From Juglans regia (Eukaryota; Streptophyta; Magnoliopsida; Fagales; Juglandaceae), in contig NC_049905.1 in NCBI RefSeq assembly GCF_001411555.2, forward strand, positions 9,329,053-9,393,052: a stretch of DNA of 64,000 nucleotides. Reading direction: 5' to 3'. Positions 48,447 through 60,664 of the stretch are shown one piece after another (positions within the stretch are counted from its first letter, which is position 1; the number at the start of each line of letters is the position of its first letter). The notes beneath the pieces were generated by a model. That model worked only from the letters and a program-made list of their open reading frames with translations. It had not been told where the DNA came from and did no database searches. Both the position numbers and the translations under genes were made by a program.

Positions 48447-48563
48447 TGCTCCCCCCCGTCGATCTCTCTCTCTCTAAGCAAATAATCTCTCATTCGAAAC
48501 CCCCTCCCTCTCCTCCAATTGTTGCCCCCCGCAACCTCAAGGAGGACATCATCAAGAGATTTT
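48447..48563. repeat. 117-bp direct repeat (copy 1)
   Basis: CTGCTCCCCCCCGTCGATCT through AACCTCAAGGAGGACATC to AAGAGATTT, repeated at 49129-49245 with few changes. A pyrimidine-rich start and the ACATC(A/G)TCAAGAGATTT end suggest an old 5' exon, but I cannot name it. Confidence 0.8.
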
Positions 48564-48565
48564 GG

Positions 48566-48780
48566 ATGCAGATCGAGGAGATTTTCAAATCCACATGCCA
48601 AAGCTTTCTTTTTCTGTGGGTATCTGGCAGGACGTTCAAGCAATCAAAGCATATCTAGTAATCTACCAGCATTCTTCGAGTGCCAGTACATAAGAACCTC
48701 GTTCTCCGGCCAGATAGAATGGCGGCGGCCATTCTCGGTACCTGAGCATGCATGCAGCAGGTGTGGGAAGAAGATTTTTT
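48566..48780. repeat. conserved TNL upstream block (copy C)
   Basis: The closest match to 12435-12640, including AGGACGTTCAAGCAATCAAA and GAAGAAGATTTTTTCCAT. Copies B and C flank the first 117-bp repeat, so the region grew by tandem duplication. Confidence 0.8.
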
Positions 48781-49128
48781 CCATAAATTTATCGAATGGA
48801 TAATAATTTAACACGATATTTTTCAGAACAGTTCGTACATTATGTTTTAAATAAGGGAATATTTTTATATATTTTATCTTCATCTTATAATATTTTTATA
48901 AAATATATTCTATAAATATCATTATTCGTGAAAACAGTAAAAAATTTAATTATAAATTTTAATTTTTATAAAAATAAATAGGTGAAGCTCCCAGCATGTT
49001 TAATCTCCTTTTAAACCCACCAATAAGGAACTGCCACATAGGCATTTCAGCAAAATCGAGTTTATGTCTACACGCATATGATTACTTCTTTTTTTATGTT
49101 ATCCCTCCTTCCCCCCTCCCTCCCCTGC

Positions 49129-49245
49129 CTGCTCCCCCCCATCGCTCCCTCTCTTTCTAAGCAAATAATCTCATTCGAAACCCCCTCCCTCTCCTCCAAT
49201 TGTTGCCCCCGGAACCTCAAGGAGGACATCGTCAAGAGATTTGTG
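49129..49245. repeat. 117-bp direct repeat (copy 2)
   Basis: See 48447-48563. It is followed by GTGGACGCTGAGAGATCAAA in a short open frame (49078-49368) without a recognised domain. Confidence 0.8.
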
Positions 49246-49879
49246 GACGCTGAGAGATCAAATCTTCAAGGTCTCCGAGAGATTTGTTGCCATCGTCGAG
49301 AGCTATTAGGCATTGTTTGTCTTTCTTCTTCATCTGTATCTATATGTGTACGGTGCATCATTGTATAGCTTCTGAGAAAATGTGGGAGGGATTTCTGTTT
49401 GGATGTTGAGAGAATGTGGGATCGATTTCTGTTTGAGTGAGCTTAGTCTATAATTATTGGGTAGTCCTTTCAAACTTTTATTCTTCACTAAACCCCACGG
49501 TTTTCCTGCAATACCATACTATAGCATTAATTTTTAAAGAACAAAGTGTTATTTCTCCTTCAAGTTTAAGAAGGTGTTTCTCGACTTAGAATTTTTAAAA
49601 AATTGCAATTACTCTTATCAGAACTGTGATATTTTCCATAACAGAAAAGGAAAAGAAAAAAAAACAATAACAAAAAACTTACTCAAATTGGCGATTTCAG
49701 AAAACATGAAACCAACATAAGGAAAATTGAAGATTATCCTGTCGAACACTTTCAAATTAAGGAGAGGGTGTAGGATCATAGTATGTGCATTAACATCATG
49801 CAAAGTAGTGCATCTCCTATATTTTGGACCAACGGGTGCCACGTTACCATATCACCCGACCGACCTTGATCTCCTATGG
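49246..49879. other. spacer, no gene seen
   Basis: AT-rich; small ORFs only, no domain recognised. Confidence 0.5.
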
Positions 49880-49985
49880 TTTGAGATACGGGTGTCACAT
49901 TAATCACTATATTTTGGTAAGTGATATGGTATGACAAGTGATAAATAGATTCTTTGAAAAAGTATTTTTAGTATTTCATTGGTTA
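49880..49985. repeat. left edge of unit 3 homology
   Basis: Matches 33430-33545 of unit 2 (CACATTAATCACT, AATAGATTCTTTGAAAAA). Confidence 0.6.
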
Positions 49986-49989
49986 CTTT

Positions 49990-50260
49990 TGTTAAATCAC
50001 CATTTGTTCTAAAATTTTAAGTGGGGAAGAAGTATATTTTATTATTTATTTTATATCTTGACACTTCTTTTATGTGTGGGACAAACTCTCCCTGAATGTG
50101 TAAGCTCAACTCGTGGAATATTTAATTAAATTAGGTAGAGTATAGAGTCAGGATTTGAACGCAAGACATCTGCTCTGATACCATTTAAATTAATCATTTA
50201 TCCCAAAAATTTAAACTAATAAGAATAGGTAGATTTTATTATTTATTTTATATCTTAACA
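49990..50260 (-). mobile_element. TRIM element (tiny LTR retrotransposon, 271 bp)
   Basis: Left LTR 49990-50063 (TGTTAAATCACC to TCTTGACA) and right LTR about 50183-50260 (TTAAATTAATC to TCTTAACA) share ATTTTATTATTTATTTTATA. On the minus strand the right LTR is followed at once by ATGGTATCAGAGCAGATG, an initiator-Met tRNA primer-binding site. No coding capacity. No clean target duplication. Confidence 0.75.
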
Positions 50261-50829
50261 TTCAAATTTTCCAATTCGTTTTCTATGATTTTGGAGGAAA
50301 AACAAATGGCTTTATCAGGAAAGAAAATTTATCCAGTTCAAAACTCACCATCAATTCTCAACCCCCTGTGGGGCCTGGCTTTTACATTCTACAAGGGACA
50401 TATTTTAACAATGATATTGCCTATTAAGAAACTTTAGAGCGGTTGAAAAGTAGTACCAGTAAAAATATATGAAGTGTTTGTTGAAGAAGTTTGAGCAAAT
50501 ACACTAATGTGAAAAAATAAATGTGACTTCATAGAAAATGAAGTGGCATCTTGTAAAAAATCACATTCTACCAAGAACATATTTTAACAATGATACTGCC
50601 TATTAAGAAACTTTAGAGTGGTTGAAAAGTAATATTTGTACAAACATATGAAGTTTCTGTTGAAGAAGTTTGAAAGGAACAATAATTTGAAAACATAAAT
50701 GCGACTTTATAGAGAATGAAGCGGCAACTTGTAAAAAATACAACTCTTGACTTGTGATTTTTTAACTATTAATTATTAGTTTAAAGGACATGATGTTTCA
50801 CTTGAAGACGAAGAGGCATGCAACCCAAT
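50261..50829. repeat. unit 3 flank with a 178-bp tandem duplication
   Basis: CATTCTACAAGGGACATATTTTAAC starts at 50386 and recurs at 50564. Each copy continues through ATTGCCTATTAAGAAACTTTAGAG-like text to about 50563 and 50745. Unit 2 has one copy (about 39960-40110). Confidence 0.8.
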
Positions 50830-51215
50830 GTATAGGTGCTTTACACCCGAAAGGGATGGCACTGGTAGGAGTCTCCAAATAGACTCTTTAGTTGTTTTGA
50901 AGCAATGTGCCTCTTCAGCCCAACATAAGCCTTGATCTGCCTAGGCATTATGCCTCTTCGACCTACACACAAGCCTTGGTCTGTCAAAGCATTGTGCCTC
51001 TTCAGTCGGGCTGTGCAGATAGGCCTTGGGCTTAGGCCCACAGGCAGGGCCTTGTGTCCACTGGTTCGGATTGGGCTATGCGCCACTTGGGCCTCTAAGC
51101 CTATCTCATGCTTGTTCAAAGTGTAGCCATGGAGTTTCGAACTCATCCCCTTTTCTTTCAAAGGACACACCCTTACAACTAAGCCAATGCATATCTCCTT
51201 GTGGTAGTGATTCAC
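50830..51215 (-). mobile_element. possible tRNA-derived SINE
   Basis: On the minus strand, TGGCTTAGTTGTAAGGG (about 51187-51171) resembles a pol III A box and GAGTTCGAAACTC (about 51147-51135) a B box, about 36 bp apart as in tRNA-like SINE heads. The downstream body (to about 50830) has imperfect AGGC(A/T)-rich repeats (GAAGAGGC three times). End points and target duplication not identified. Confidence 0.45.
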
Positions 51216-51465
51216 GAAAAAAACAATAATCCAGATTCAATAAATCTATATATTTAATATCACAATCTACTATAAATATAATAGTTTCTTCCAAACATGC
51301 ATCAGGGAATTAGGGTATTACAAAGCAATGGAATGGTCCATGTACTGTACCTATTTAAAAATTGTTTAACTTCTTTCTGTTACTAAAATCGGATTACAAT
51401 GTACAAGCCACAACTATAAAAGAAATAAGGCTCAAAGAACATAGCCTTCTTTTATGCTAACAACC
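51216..51465. other. unit 3 flank
   Basis: Non-coding. From about 51340 it is collinear with 40080-40210 of unit 2. Confidence 0.5.
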
Positions 51466-52040
51466 AGTGTTTTAAATTTCGTATCGTACTGGTTGGTACG
51501 ACCGATATTTACCATGCAGGGGTAGTGACCGGTATAGGAAAGGCATGTGTTTCATACCAGGTCAAATACCTACCATACTAGTGCATTTCAGTCAATATCG
51601 GCCTATTTTTGGTGTATCGACCGAAATTACCGATTTCAAATATCGATCGTACCGGTTTCGGTGTACCAGTCGAAATTATTTCTTCTTTTTTATAATTTTC
51701 ACTCAAATTCTCACATCTAAAGACTATTTTCTTACCTCTTTTTAATCCCCTTCTCTCGAGGACTAAAAATCAAGTCCCTACTCTCATTTTCTTGATGAAG
51801 ATGAGCAATTATTTTTTAAAGTAGTTAGATAGAGAACTTAGAAGTATTATTGAGTTTTATAAATATGTGTTTTTAACTTTTTAAGACTTGCATTGATGTT
51901 CTTTTGAAATATAAGTTATACATATATAATTTATTTATTATATATAGACTATCCCGAAATGATATCGGTACTGAAATATTTCGTTCTAGTATCTTAGTCG
52001 AAACGCCGACAGGGCCACCGAAACGATATTCAAAACTTTC
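51466..52040. mobile_element. 575-bp non-autonomous MULE-type element with 9-bp TSD
   Basis: Terminal repeats: left GTTTTAAATTTCGTATCG, right in reverse complement GTTTTGAATATCGTTTCG (14 of 18). Flanks CTAACAACC (51457-51465) and CTTACAACC (52041-52049) form a 9-bp duplication with one mismatch, the size typical of Mutator-like elements. The empty site is preserved in unit 2 near 40200. The interior is rich in GGTACGACCG/CGATCGTACCGG-type repeats; no transposase. Confidence 0.85.
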
Positions 52041-52240
52041 CTTACAACCCCTCAGTGACTACTGATTTCCGAAAAGACTGAATCCAACAACATCCCAATA
52101 CACCATCTCAAGACATGGAGATCGTTGTATAGACTTCTATTATACATACCAATCTTAAGTGGCTGCAGCCAATCCACCATCTCAAGACATAGAGGGAGAA
52201 GCTATCTCCCTAAATGCTTTGCTATTACTTAAGTTTATTA

Positions 52241-52473
52241 AGACCTCGTTTGTTTTTGCAGATGAGATAAGATAATATGAGATGAGTTAAGTTGATATTA
52301 AAGTTAAAAGTTGAATAAAATTTTGGTTAGAATATAGTTTTTTAATATTATTTTTGTTTTGAAATTTGAAAATGTTGAATTGTTTATTTTATTTTATATG
52401 GGAATTTAAAAAAGTTGTAATAATTTGATGAGATGAAATGAAATGTGTTGAGAGTAGTTGTGAATACAAACGA
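52241..52473. mobile_element. GATGAG-family MITE (copy 7)
   Basis: AGACCTCGTTTGTTTTTGCA at the left, GATGAGATAAGATAATATGA, then TGAATACAAACGATAAA at the right. It is absent from the matching point of unit 2. Confidence 0.75.
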
Positions 52474-52555
52474 TAAACTTAATACCGGTCACTACCTCGA
52501 AAGTGATAATGACCGATATTTACCAAAGATAGGTATTGGGCTTACTCCAGCAAGT

Positions 52556-53286
52556 CATCTGGATTGAAGTTCAGAGACTATAGCTCCTTTATATCTTCCT
52601 CATCCAAGGATGTCTACTCAAAACTAAAGTTGAAAGGAGAAGGGTAAGTAGGCTCCTCATTTATCTCATGAAGACTGGACAGGTATGGGTGATTCAGTAC
52701 TTCCTCAACTTCACAATTACTACGAAAAGGAAAAGTTTATAATTCCATCAATAAAGCGATCGAGAAGAGTGAAATTGGATTTTATTCAATTAATGTTTGG
52801 GGGAATACCAATTATGCATTTGCATGGACAAAAAATTAGCATTTTCTCTACAAGATCAATTGTCAGTGGGGACACATTTGGAAACTTCTTTGTAAACGGT
52901 TGCTTTAGAAAATGAGGGAGCTGCTTCACATACTTTTGAGCATTATCACTTCCTAAGAATTCAAAATTTGAATCATCCGGTGAACTTAATGGTTGTTTTA
53001 GCAATGATTAAAAAATATATAAATATAACCATAAGATTGATAGTTTAGCCACTAACGATATGCAACTTGTCCTGACATCATTTGCAATTATGCCCAAAGT
53101 ATATAACTGCAATCTATTTATACATTCTTTTTATTAGCTAAAACTGAGGGTGCACAAGACAACCTGTTTATACATAACTGCAACCTATTAAAGAATATCA
53201 CATCAAATGAATCTAAAGATGGACAAAGAGTTAAAAGAAAAGTCCAAGTACCTCAATAATAAGCCCCAGCTGTTGAACATAGTCTT
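52556..53286 (-). pseudogene. MAP kinase relic, C-lobe and C-terminal exons (unit 3)
   Basis: Minus strand. KDYVQQLGLIIEVLG is at 53286-53242, directly after the gypsy insertion. An exon at 53000-52786 encodes SPDDSNFEFLGSDNAQKYVK, QLPHFLKQPFTKKFPNVSPL and DLVEKMLIF. The last exon (about 52725-52560) encodes [27 protein letters not shown], a stop, TSLDEEDIKEL, a stop, and SLNFNPDDLLE. This is the tail of an MPK4/MPK11-like kinase, with the SDNAxKYVKQLP signature of that branch. Splice sites are partly degraded. Confidence 0.88.
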
Positions 53287-53749
53287 TGTAATGTGCTTCC
53301 TTCAATTCACCCACAGAACCTCACACACAAACCCACAATCGCGAATAACAACAAGAACACAGAACAAGAAAATGAGATGGAAACCCAATAATCCGCTTCT
53401 TGATTCTTGGAAGAGACTTTCGAGAAACCTCCAGAATGAATTTCGATAACTAAGATTCTGAACAAGAGTCCTTACAATGAATTCGGACTTTATAGTACTA
53501 AGCTACAACTAAAAATGCAGTCGTTTTATTACACAAAACACCCACAACGTAACATAAAACTCTTTGTGCACATTAGCTTCTTTCAACTCAAAATGCACCG
53601 CTTCACTAATTCCCAAACTGTCTCGTTTTGAGTTTCATTACGTTAATACCGTTGCTTGCCATAAAGTGCATCGCTTCATTTACTCTTCAGAACACATCAT
53701 TTTATTCACTTCACCACGACAATACTCAACTTCTCTTCAACCCTTTACA
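53287..53749 (-). repeat. gypsy 3' LTR (left, unit 3)
   Basis: TGTAATGTGCTTCC to CCCTTTACA; a polypurine tract (AAAAGGGGAAGGAA on the minus strand) abuts the right side. It pairs with 57486-57952, with many differences, so the insertion is old. Confidence 0.88.
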
Positions 53750-56700
53750 TTCCTTCCCCTTTTAAGGTCATTGACCTCAAGGCCTTAAAAACTTTACCTC
53801 CTCTAGAGGACCTTGCCCACAAGGTGTGGATACAAGTCACACAACTTCCATAGCTGCACCCAGGTACTGTCTTCAACAAGTGCCCCTAACCACTTCACCA
53901 ACACATCAATTGCAGCATGAATCCTTAGCTTTTTCATTCTTCTTTCCAGAATCACTTCAAGTTCAGGTTGAACTTGTCCCTGTGAGTAGAGAGTCAATGT
54001 AGGCAGTGGTATCACATTTTGGCACAACTTTTTCTTCAAAGATGACACATGAAATACATGATGCCTTTTTTAAGAGGGAGACAAATTCAACTTATAAGCA
54101 ACAATCCCACATTTTTCAAGGGTTTCAAAATGTCCAAAAAAACTTTAGAGCAAGTTTCAAATTGTGGCGCATGAAAACTGTGTTTTGTCTATATGTCTGG
54201 AGTCTAAGAAACACCTATTCCCTAACTTGAATTTCCCTCTCAATTCCTTTTCTATCAGCAAACAATTCCATCCTTTGCTAAGACCTTTGCAAATTTTCCC
54301 CCAGCATCACCTACAATTGTTCCCTTGACCTGAGTTGTTGATCTGTTATAGGATTAGCAAATGTACCTGCAACATAAGAAGCTAACTTGGGAGGAAGATA
54401 GCCATAAAGGGCCTCAAAAGGAGAGACTCTAATTGAATAATAACAAGTGGTATTATAACATCATTCTGCCAATGGAATCTACACACTCCATTCTTTAGGC
54501 TTGTCACTAGTGTAGCACCTCAAATAACCCTCCACAGTTTTATTCAATGCCTCAATTTGCCCATCTGATTGTGGGTGATAGGCAGAATTAAAGTTGAGTG
54601 AAGTCCCTTGTAGCTTAAACAACTCTCTCCAAAACTTCTTGTAAAAATGGGGTCCCTATCCAATACAATGAATTTGAGAATTGCATGTAATTTAAAAACC
54701 CCAGAGAAAAAGACTTGTGCTATCTTACTTGTTGTATAGGGATGTGCAAGAAGGAAAAAATGTCCAAATTTAGTGAATCTATCAACTACTATATGGATCA
54801 CAGTAAATCCTCTAGAAGGAGGCAACCCTTTAATAAAATCCATGGAAATGACTAACCATGGTGAAGAGGGAATTAGCAATGACTGCAAGAGTCCAACTGA
54901 ATGGACAAGTTCATTTTTACAAGTCTGGCACCCCTCACATTCTTTGACTAATGCATTTTTTGCGCATTCCTTCCCAAAAGAAATCAATTTTGGCTCTGTG
55001 CAATATTTTGGGATAGCTCACATGCCCAGTTTGTGGACTATGATGAATGTAATGCAACAACTTTGTCTTGAATGGTGAGTTTGGAACCACTACAAGCTTT
55101 CATTCTCTCAATAACAAACCATGTTGTAAGGTAAAGTGCTTAGGACCCTCCAGACCCTGCAGTAACTTCTCATAAATGGCACTAATTGTAGGACATAGTT
55201 GATAACTTTGCTTCAACTCTTCGATCCAAATAGGAGTTGGGAAAGTGATTAAGGCTAAAAGTAGCTGGCTCTTCTTCAGACTTCCCTGAAAGGGCATCTG
55301 CCACTTTATTTTCCTTCCCTCTTTTATAGTCAATGGTGAAATCGTAGCCCATTAATTTGGTTAACCACTTCTTTTGAGCTTTTGTGCCAACTCTCTACTG
55401 ATTGGTCTTCACTTTAAAAACTCCACCCAACAGAAAAAGCCTCCATTTACTTACAGCAGAAACAATAGCCAATAACTCTTTTTCATAAGTCAACAACAAT
55501 AGTGCCTTACACTTCAAAGCTTTACTGTAAAAAGCAATAAGTTGGCTCTTCAACTTTGAGAAAATCTTTGCCCAAATAATTCATCAAGTAGCTCATCAAT
55601 GACAGATATGAGAAACTCTTCCTTGATGGTTACTTGCAGAATAGGCTACACACATTCTCTATTATCCATCAAATTTTTTAACAAGAAGAACTGGTGAAGA
55701 AAAAGTGCTTTAGCTGGGCCTGACCACTCCACATTTCAACAAATCTATAACAATATTCTCTATTTCAGTCTTCTAGTAGTGAGTGTATCTGTAAGGCCTC
55801 ATTGAGACTGGGCCAGTTCTCTCCTTAAGTGGAATTTGATGATCAAAGATCTGGTTGGAAGTAACCCCACAGGTCCTACAAAAGCCTCCTTGAATTCCTC
55901 TAACAAATCAACCACTTCCCTTACCTGACTTCCAGGTTCCTCTCCTTGCTCCCCACCCGCCAACTGTAAAAAACAAACTTGTTATCTTACCAATGAAGAC
56001 TCAAACTACCCTACCCATTCTGGATCTTGAACCCGCTAGACTTCAATCCATGCAAGGTGACTTTGGAATGCCCAACTACAAAACTCATTGACATCGCGTT
56101 GAAATCCCAATTAATAGGACCCTAGGTTTTTAACCGCCGATCTCCCAAGACAATATCACAGCCACCCAAGGTCAGAACATGAAAAGGAGTTATGAACCTT
56201 GAATCTTGAGTTTTTGTAAATTCTTCACACCTGGCCTTGCTAACCAATCTGTCACCATTAGCCCACTCTCACTTGTAACTTTGAGTCATCTTGAACTTGT
56301 AACTTTGCTACTCGTACCACTAACGAATCTAGAAAGTTATGTTTACTCCCTAAATCCACTAAGATTTCTACTACACAACTCCATATCCTTCCAAGTAATT
56401 TCATTGCATTATCATTAGAACAGCCTGAGATTGCAAGGATGGATATTTGTAGCCCCTTCTTCCTCTGCTACTGACTCTTCCTTCCTAACAACAACTTCTT
56501 TCATGAATTCCTCAACTTCTGAACCCTTATTAACAGGTTCTTCTACTTATAATAGTATACTTTTGGATTCTTACACACATGTGCAAGATTCCATTTTTCA
56601 TCACAATGGTAGCATATGCCCTTCTTTAATTTTTCATCCATTTGTAACGCAAAAACTTTCTTGACTAGTAAGAGAGGTTTCTGCACCCTACGCACTTCAA

Positions 56701-57485
56701 CTGTTGAGTCATTGTGTACTACACTACCCCTCCATGTCCTCTTAGCAGCTAGTAGGTACTTTGCTTGGATCTTTGCCAATCCAAATACAACATTGATATT
56801 AATAGGATTGAGCATTCAAACTGGTAATCAAATCTCATCCTTTAAACCACACAAAAAGTAGCTCAATTTATGCCTCTCAGACAATCCCTTTAGCCTATTA
56901 AACAAGGCCTCAAACTAAGCTTTATACACAGCTACAAATGATGACTGCTTGAGGCAAATCAAAGCCTCCATTTGGTCATCATAAGCTATTCACCCAAACC
57001 TATCTTGTAATGCCTTTACAAATGAATCATAGCCATTAAAAACACCACAATCAATGACATCTTGATACCATATGAGAGCCTCACCCTCCATATGATAGGA
57101 TGGCATTAGAAGTTTTTGAATCAAGGGAGTTTGATGATAATATCAGAGTATTGATTAGCTTTAAAAATCCATGTATCTGAATTAATCCCATCAAAATGGG
57201 AAAAATCTAATCTCACTCAACGTAGTATAGATACCCCTTTTTCATTATACTGAATCTATTATCATGAAAACCCTCCCCAAGTGAAACCACTTGATTTCTA
57301 CCATGTTTTTTAATCATATCAGTGAGAATATCTAACCTTTAAGTAATGCCATGTATATCATTGTGATGCTCATCCAATTGCCTTTGTAGAACTTCCTGAT
57401 TCTTTTGACTCCCTTCTTGATGCAAGTTCAACATAGCGAAACATGTACCTTCTACCATTGTAGGATTGATAGCTCTGATGCCAAT
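53750..57485 (-). mobile_element. chromovirus-type Ty3/gypsy internal region (unit 3)
   Basis: Minus strand from the primer-binding site at about 57485. Gag lies at about 56540-57200 (CYHCDEKWNLAHVCKNPKVY zinc knuckle, intact C-C-H-C). RT and RNase H are heavily deleted (about 55330-56000). The integrase zinc region is at about 54900-55000 (CEGCQTCKNE), with the catalytic core at 54544-54900 (MDFIKGLPPSRG, VVDRFTKFGHF, VLDRDPIFT). A chromodomain-like end is at 53803-54048 (LVKWLGALVEDSTWVQLW). It is much shorter than an intact element because of internal deletions, and full of stops. Confidence 0.88.
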
Positions 57486-57952
57486 TGTTACGTGCTTACT
57501 TCAATTCACCCACTAAACCTCACCCACAAACCTACAATCAAGTACAACAACATGAACACGAACAAGAAAATGAGATGGAAATCCAAGAATCCACTTCTTG
57601 ACTCTTGGAAGAGGCTTTAGAGGAACCTCCAACCTCTAGAATGAATTTTGATTACTAATCTTTTGAACAAGAGTCCTTACACTGAATTCAGGCTTTATAG
57701 TACTAAGCTACAAGTAAAAACGCAGTCGTTTTATTACACAAAACACCCACAATGTAACATAAAACTCTTCCTGCACATCAGTTTCTTTTAACTCAAAACG
57801 TGCCGCTTCACTATTCCCAAAACACCCCGTTTTGAGTTTCAGTCAATTAATATTGTTGCTTGCCATAAAACACACGGGTTCACTTACTCTTCAGAATACA
57901 CTATTTATTCACTTCACCACGACAATACTCAGCTTCTCTTCAACCCCTTACA
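57486..57952 (-). repeat. gypsy 5' LTR (right, unit 3)
   Basis: TGTTACGTGCTTAC to CCCCTTACA, orthologous to 1280-1739. MAPK sequence (reading PLFPGK on the minus strand) resumes at 57953. Confidence 0.88.
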
Positions 57953-58255
<303 letters not shown>

Positions 58256-59206
58256 TACAAAAGCATTTAAAGAATATGCTTTTTAATCCATATAATTAGC
58301 ATCAATAGTTGAACAATTTTACTAGATCTAACAAGTTTCCACAATGCATTTGTTCTAGGCCTCCCCCCTCTCCCTTCAATAATGACATGTGGGTAGGTGA
58401 GAAAAAGATAGAGACACAGAGACAGAGACATAGAGAGTTTAACTAATAAATGAATTAATGATTCTTCATCATCTTTTACGACATATTTTTCCTCATCAAC
58501 CTTACAGAACCAATCTTGACGTGTAGGTGTAGGAAGGAGGGAGAGAGAGAGAGAGAGAAATTAATTACTCATTCCTCGTCCTTTTTCATAACAACATTTT
58601 CATCATTACTCCAGTGGAATTGTAAATTAATTATTTGAAGACTTATCCCCCCGTTTGGATAGTGAAATGAGATATTGTTAGAATATAGTTAGAATTTTTA
58701 AATACAGTTAAAAATTGAATAAAATATTGTTAGAATATTATTTTTAATATTACTATTATTTTGAGATTTAAAAAAGTTGAATTGAGATTTGAAAATATTG
58801 AATTATTTTGTGTAGGAATTTGATAAAGTTGTAATGATGAGATGAGATGAGATGTTTTCTCAATCCAAAATGCAACTATTTGGATACTGGTCTCAATTGT
58901 TTTAGCACAATCATGAAAATTACAGGTCAATGGATAATATTATCCTTTAAAGGGATAAGCAAATGCATGATATGTTCCAACTAGTTGACAATAACATCAA
59001 CATTGGTCAAGCTCTCCAAACTTATACCTATAGGTATCAATAGGAAATTAGGAATAACATATACTCAACTAGAATATCAAACAAAACACAAGCCAGAAAC
59101 CTAAACGAAAAGCAAATTCTCATCCTTTGTGCCCCTGTGAGTTTACGACAAATATAGAGTCGGCTTGCTTAATATACAAGTCTCTTCTGAAAATATGTTT
59201 CCATAT
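58256..59206. other. MAPK intron sequence (unit 3)
   Basis: Collinear with 2047-2980. Includes a (GA)n run at about 58537-58558 and the MITE at 58647-58869. No coding signal. Confidence 0.6.
58647..58869. mobile_element. GATGAG-family MITE (copy 8)
   Basis: CCCCGTTTGGATAGTGAAATGAG to TTTCTCAATCCAAA, orthologous to 2446-2644, with a small internal duplication (TTAGAATATAGTTAGAAT). Confidence 0.75.
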
Positions 59207-60592
59207 TTTTTAAAAAAAAAAACCTCCAAAATATTATTAAAAACTCTCACTTATAGTGGAGGAAAACCCCAATGCTAGGCAAACCAAGAAAATCCTAATG
59301 CTAGGCAAACCAAGAAAATCCTAATGCTAGGCAAACCAAGAAAATCCACATATGTACAATTTTTCCCCTCCTCACCTTGCATTGCTAGAAAATCTGCAAC
59401 CTTATTACCTTCTCTAATTTGGTGCGATATCGTGTAATTAAGACCATGAAGAGCCATAAGCAATTCCTCCCAAAAATTCCATAAAAACCGAACCGAACAA
59501 TACTTAGTAAGAAGCCACAGTACAACCAAAGGCGACTCACTCTCAATCTCAACTTGAGTAATTCACATCTCCTTACACAGTTTCAACCCACAAGTAAGGG
59601 CCCTAAGCTCCTCCTCATTATTAGTACCGAAGCCAAACTTGGAAGAGAAATTCACTACCACTCTCCCAATATCATTCCTAATAACACCCCCACCACCACA
59701 GTTCCCAGAATCACCTCGGCAAGAGCCATCAAAATTCAGTTTCTCCCAGCCCTTCTTCGGTCTCTTCTAGGAAATTAGACATAGACTTCTTACCACTGGG
59801 TTAATAACATGCAGATCTAATGCAGCCAACAAATCCTCATCTGCCCAATTTAATCTCTGAACTTTGGCAATCGAATCTGAGACTTGCCTTAGCCAAAACC
59901 GAATCAACAACCATATCAAATCTATAGACTCATCCTTCCCCTCCATAGGTGTTCTACATTGGCGTAACCACAATCTCCACATGATCAAGCAAGGCAACAA
60001 ACCAATAAGCTGCCCAAATTGTGATGAATGCCTGGCACAGCAATGCCAATGCCAAACTTTTGGCCACCAAAGATTTACATTTATGCAACTGAAGCCCAAC
60101 ACTTGCGTAGCCCTCCTCCAAACAATATGAGCAACCTCTCTCGAACATAGGACATGATCCAAAGTCTCCACCTTTTTTCTAACACGATAGTTACATGCAG
60201 AGGCAAAAGAAATGCCCAGTTTTTGAATAGGATTATCCATTGGTAGACAACCAAACCGCACCTTCCACATGGATAAAGAAATTTTTCTTGGTAGAAACTT
60301 ATGCCAAATCCTGTCCATCCCATCCACTCTTGGACTCTTAACATGGATCAAATCCCAAGTTGAAGCCGTAGAACAACTACCATCCCGTGTAGGCTTCCAA
60401 ATCACCATATATGCCCCCTCTCGGCCACTAATAACCTCTAAGACCACCTCCCTAGCCCGAGAAGATCCAACCAACTCCTCAAGCTTAGCGACATCCCATT
60501 GGTTTTCTATCTAGCAATCATGCACCAAAATTTGTGGAGTAGAAACATCCACACCTAAATCAACACCCACACCACTAGCAAACGTCCCATTG
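59207..60592 (-). mobile_element. 5'-truncated L1-type LINE (zf-RVT + RNase H), unit 3
   Basis: Ortholog of 2981-4441. Flanked by a perfect 10-bp repeat GTTTCCATAT (59197-59206 and 60593-60602). The zf-RVT portion (59767-60474) is open for 235 codons: WKPTRDGSCSTASTWDLI, SLSMWKVRFGCLPMDNPIQK, CNYRVRKKVETLDHVLC. The RNase H part is shorter than in unit 1 and broken. A 27-bp unit (CTAATGCTAGGCAAACCAAG core) is repeated three times at about 59268-59345. Confidence 0.85.
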
Positions 60593-60664
60593 GTTTCCAT
60601 ATATTAGCACACATAATGCGTAAAAAGCAAGCCCTTGAGCATGATCAAATACTTAGAAGAACCA

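Noticed and set aside
50171..50190. A tRNA gene around the GGTATCAGAGC sequence
   Set aside because: It is only the 12-18-nt primer-binding complement of a retroelement; no cloverleaf can be formed.
53287..57952. 5-bp target duplication for the unit 3 gypsy
   Set aside because: Flanks read GTCTT on the left and TTTAC on the right; only a shared AA/AAA is seen inside the MAPK PGK-DYV codons, so no duplication is claimed.
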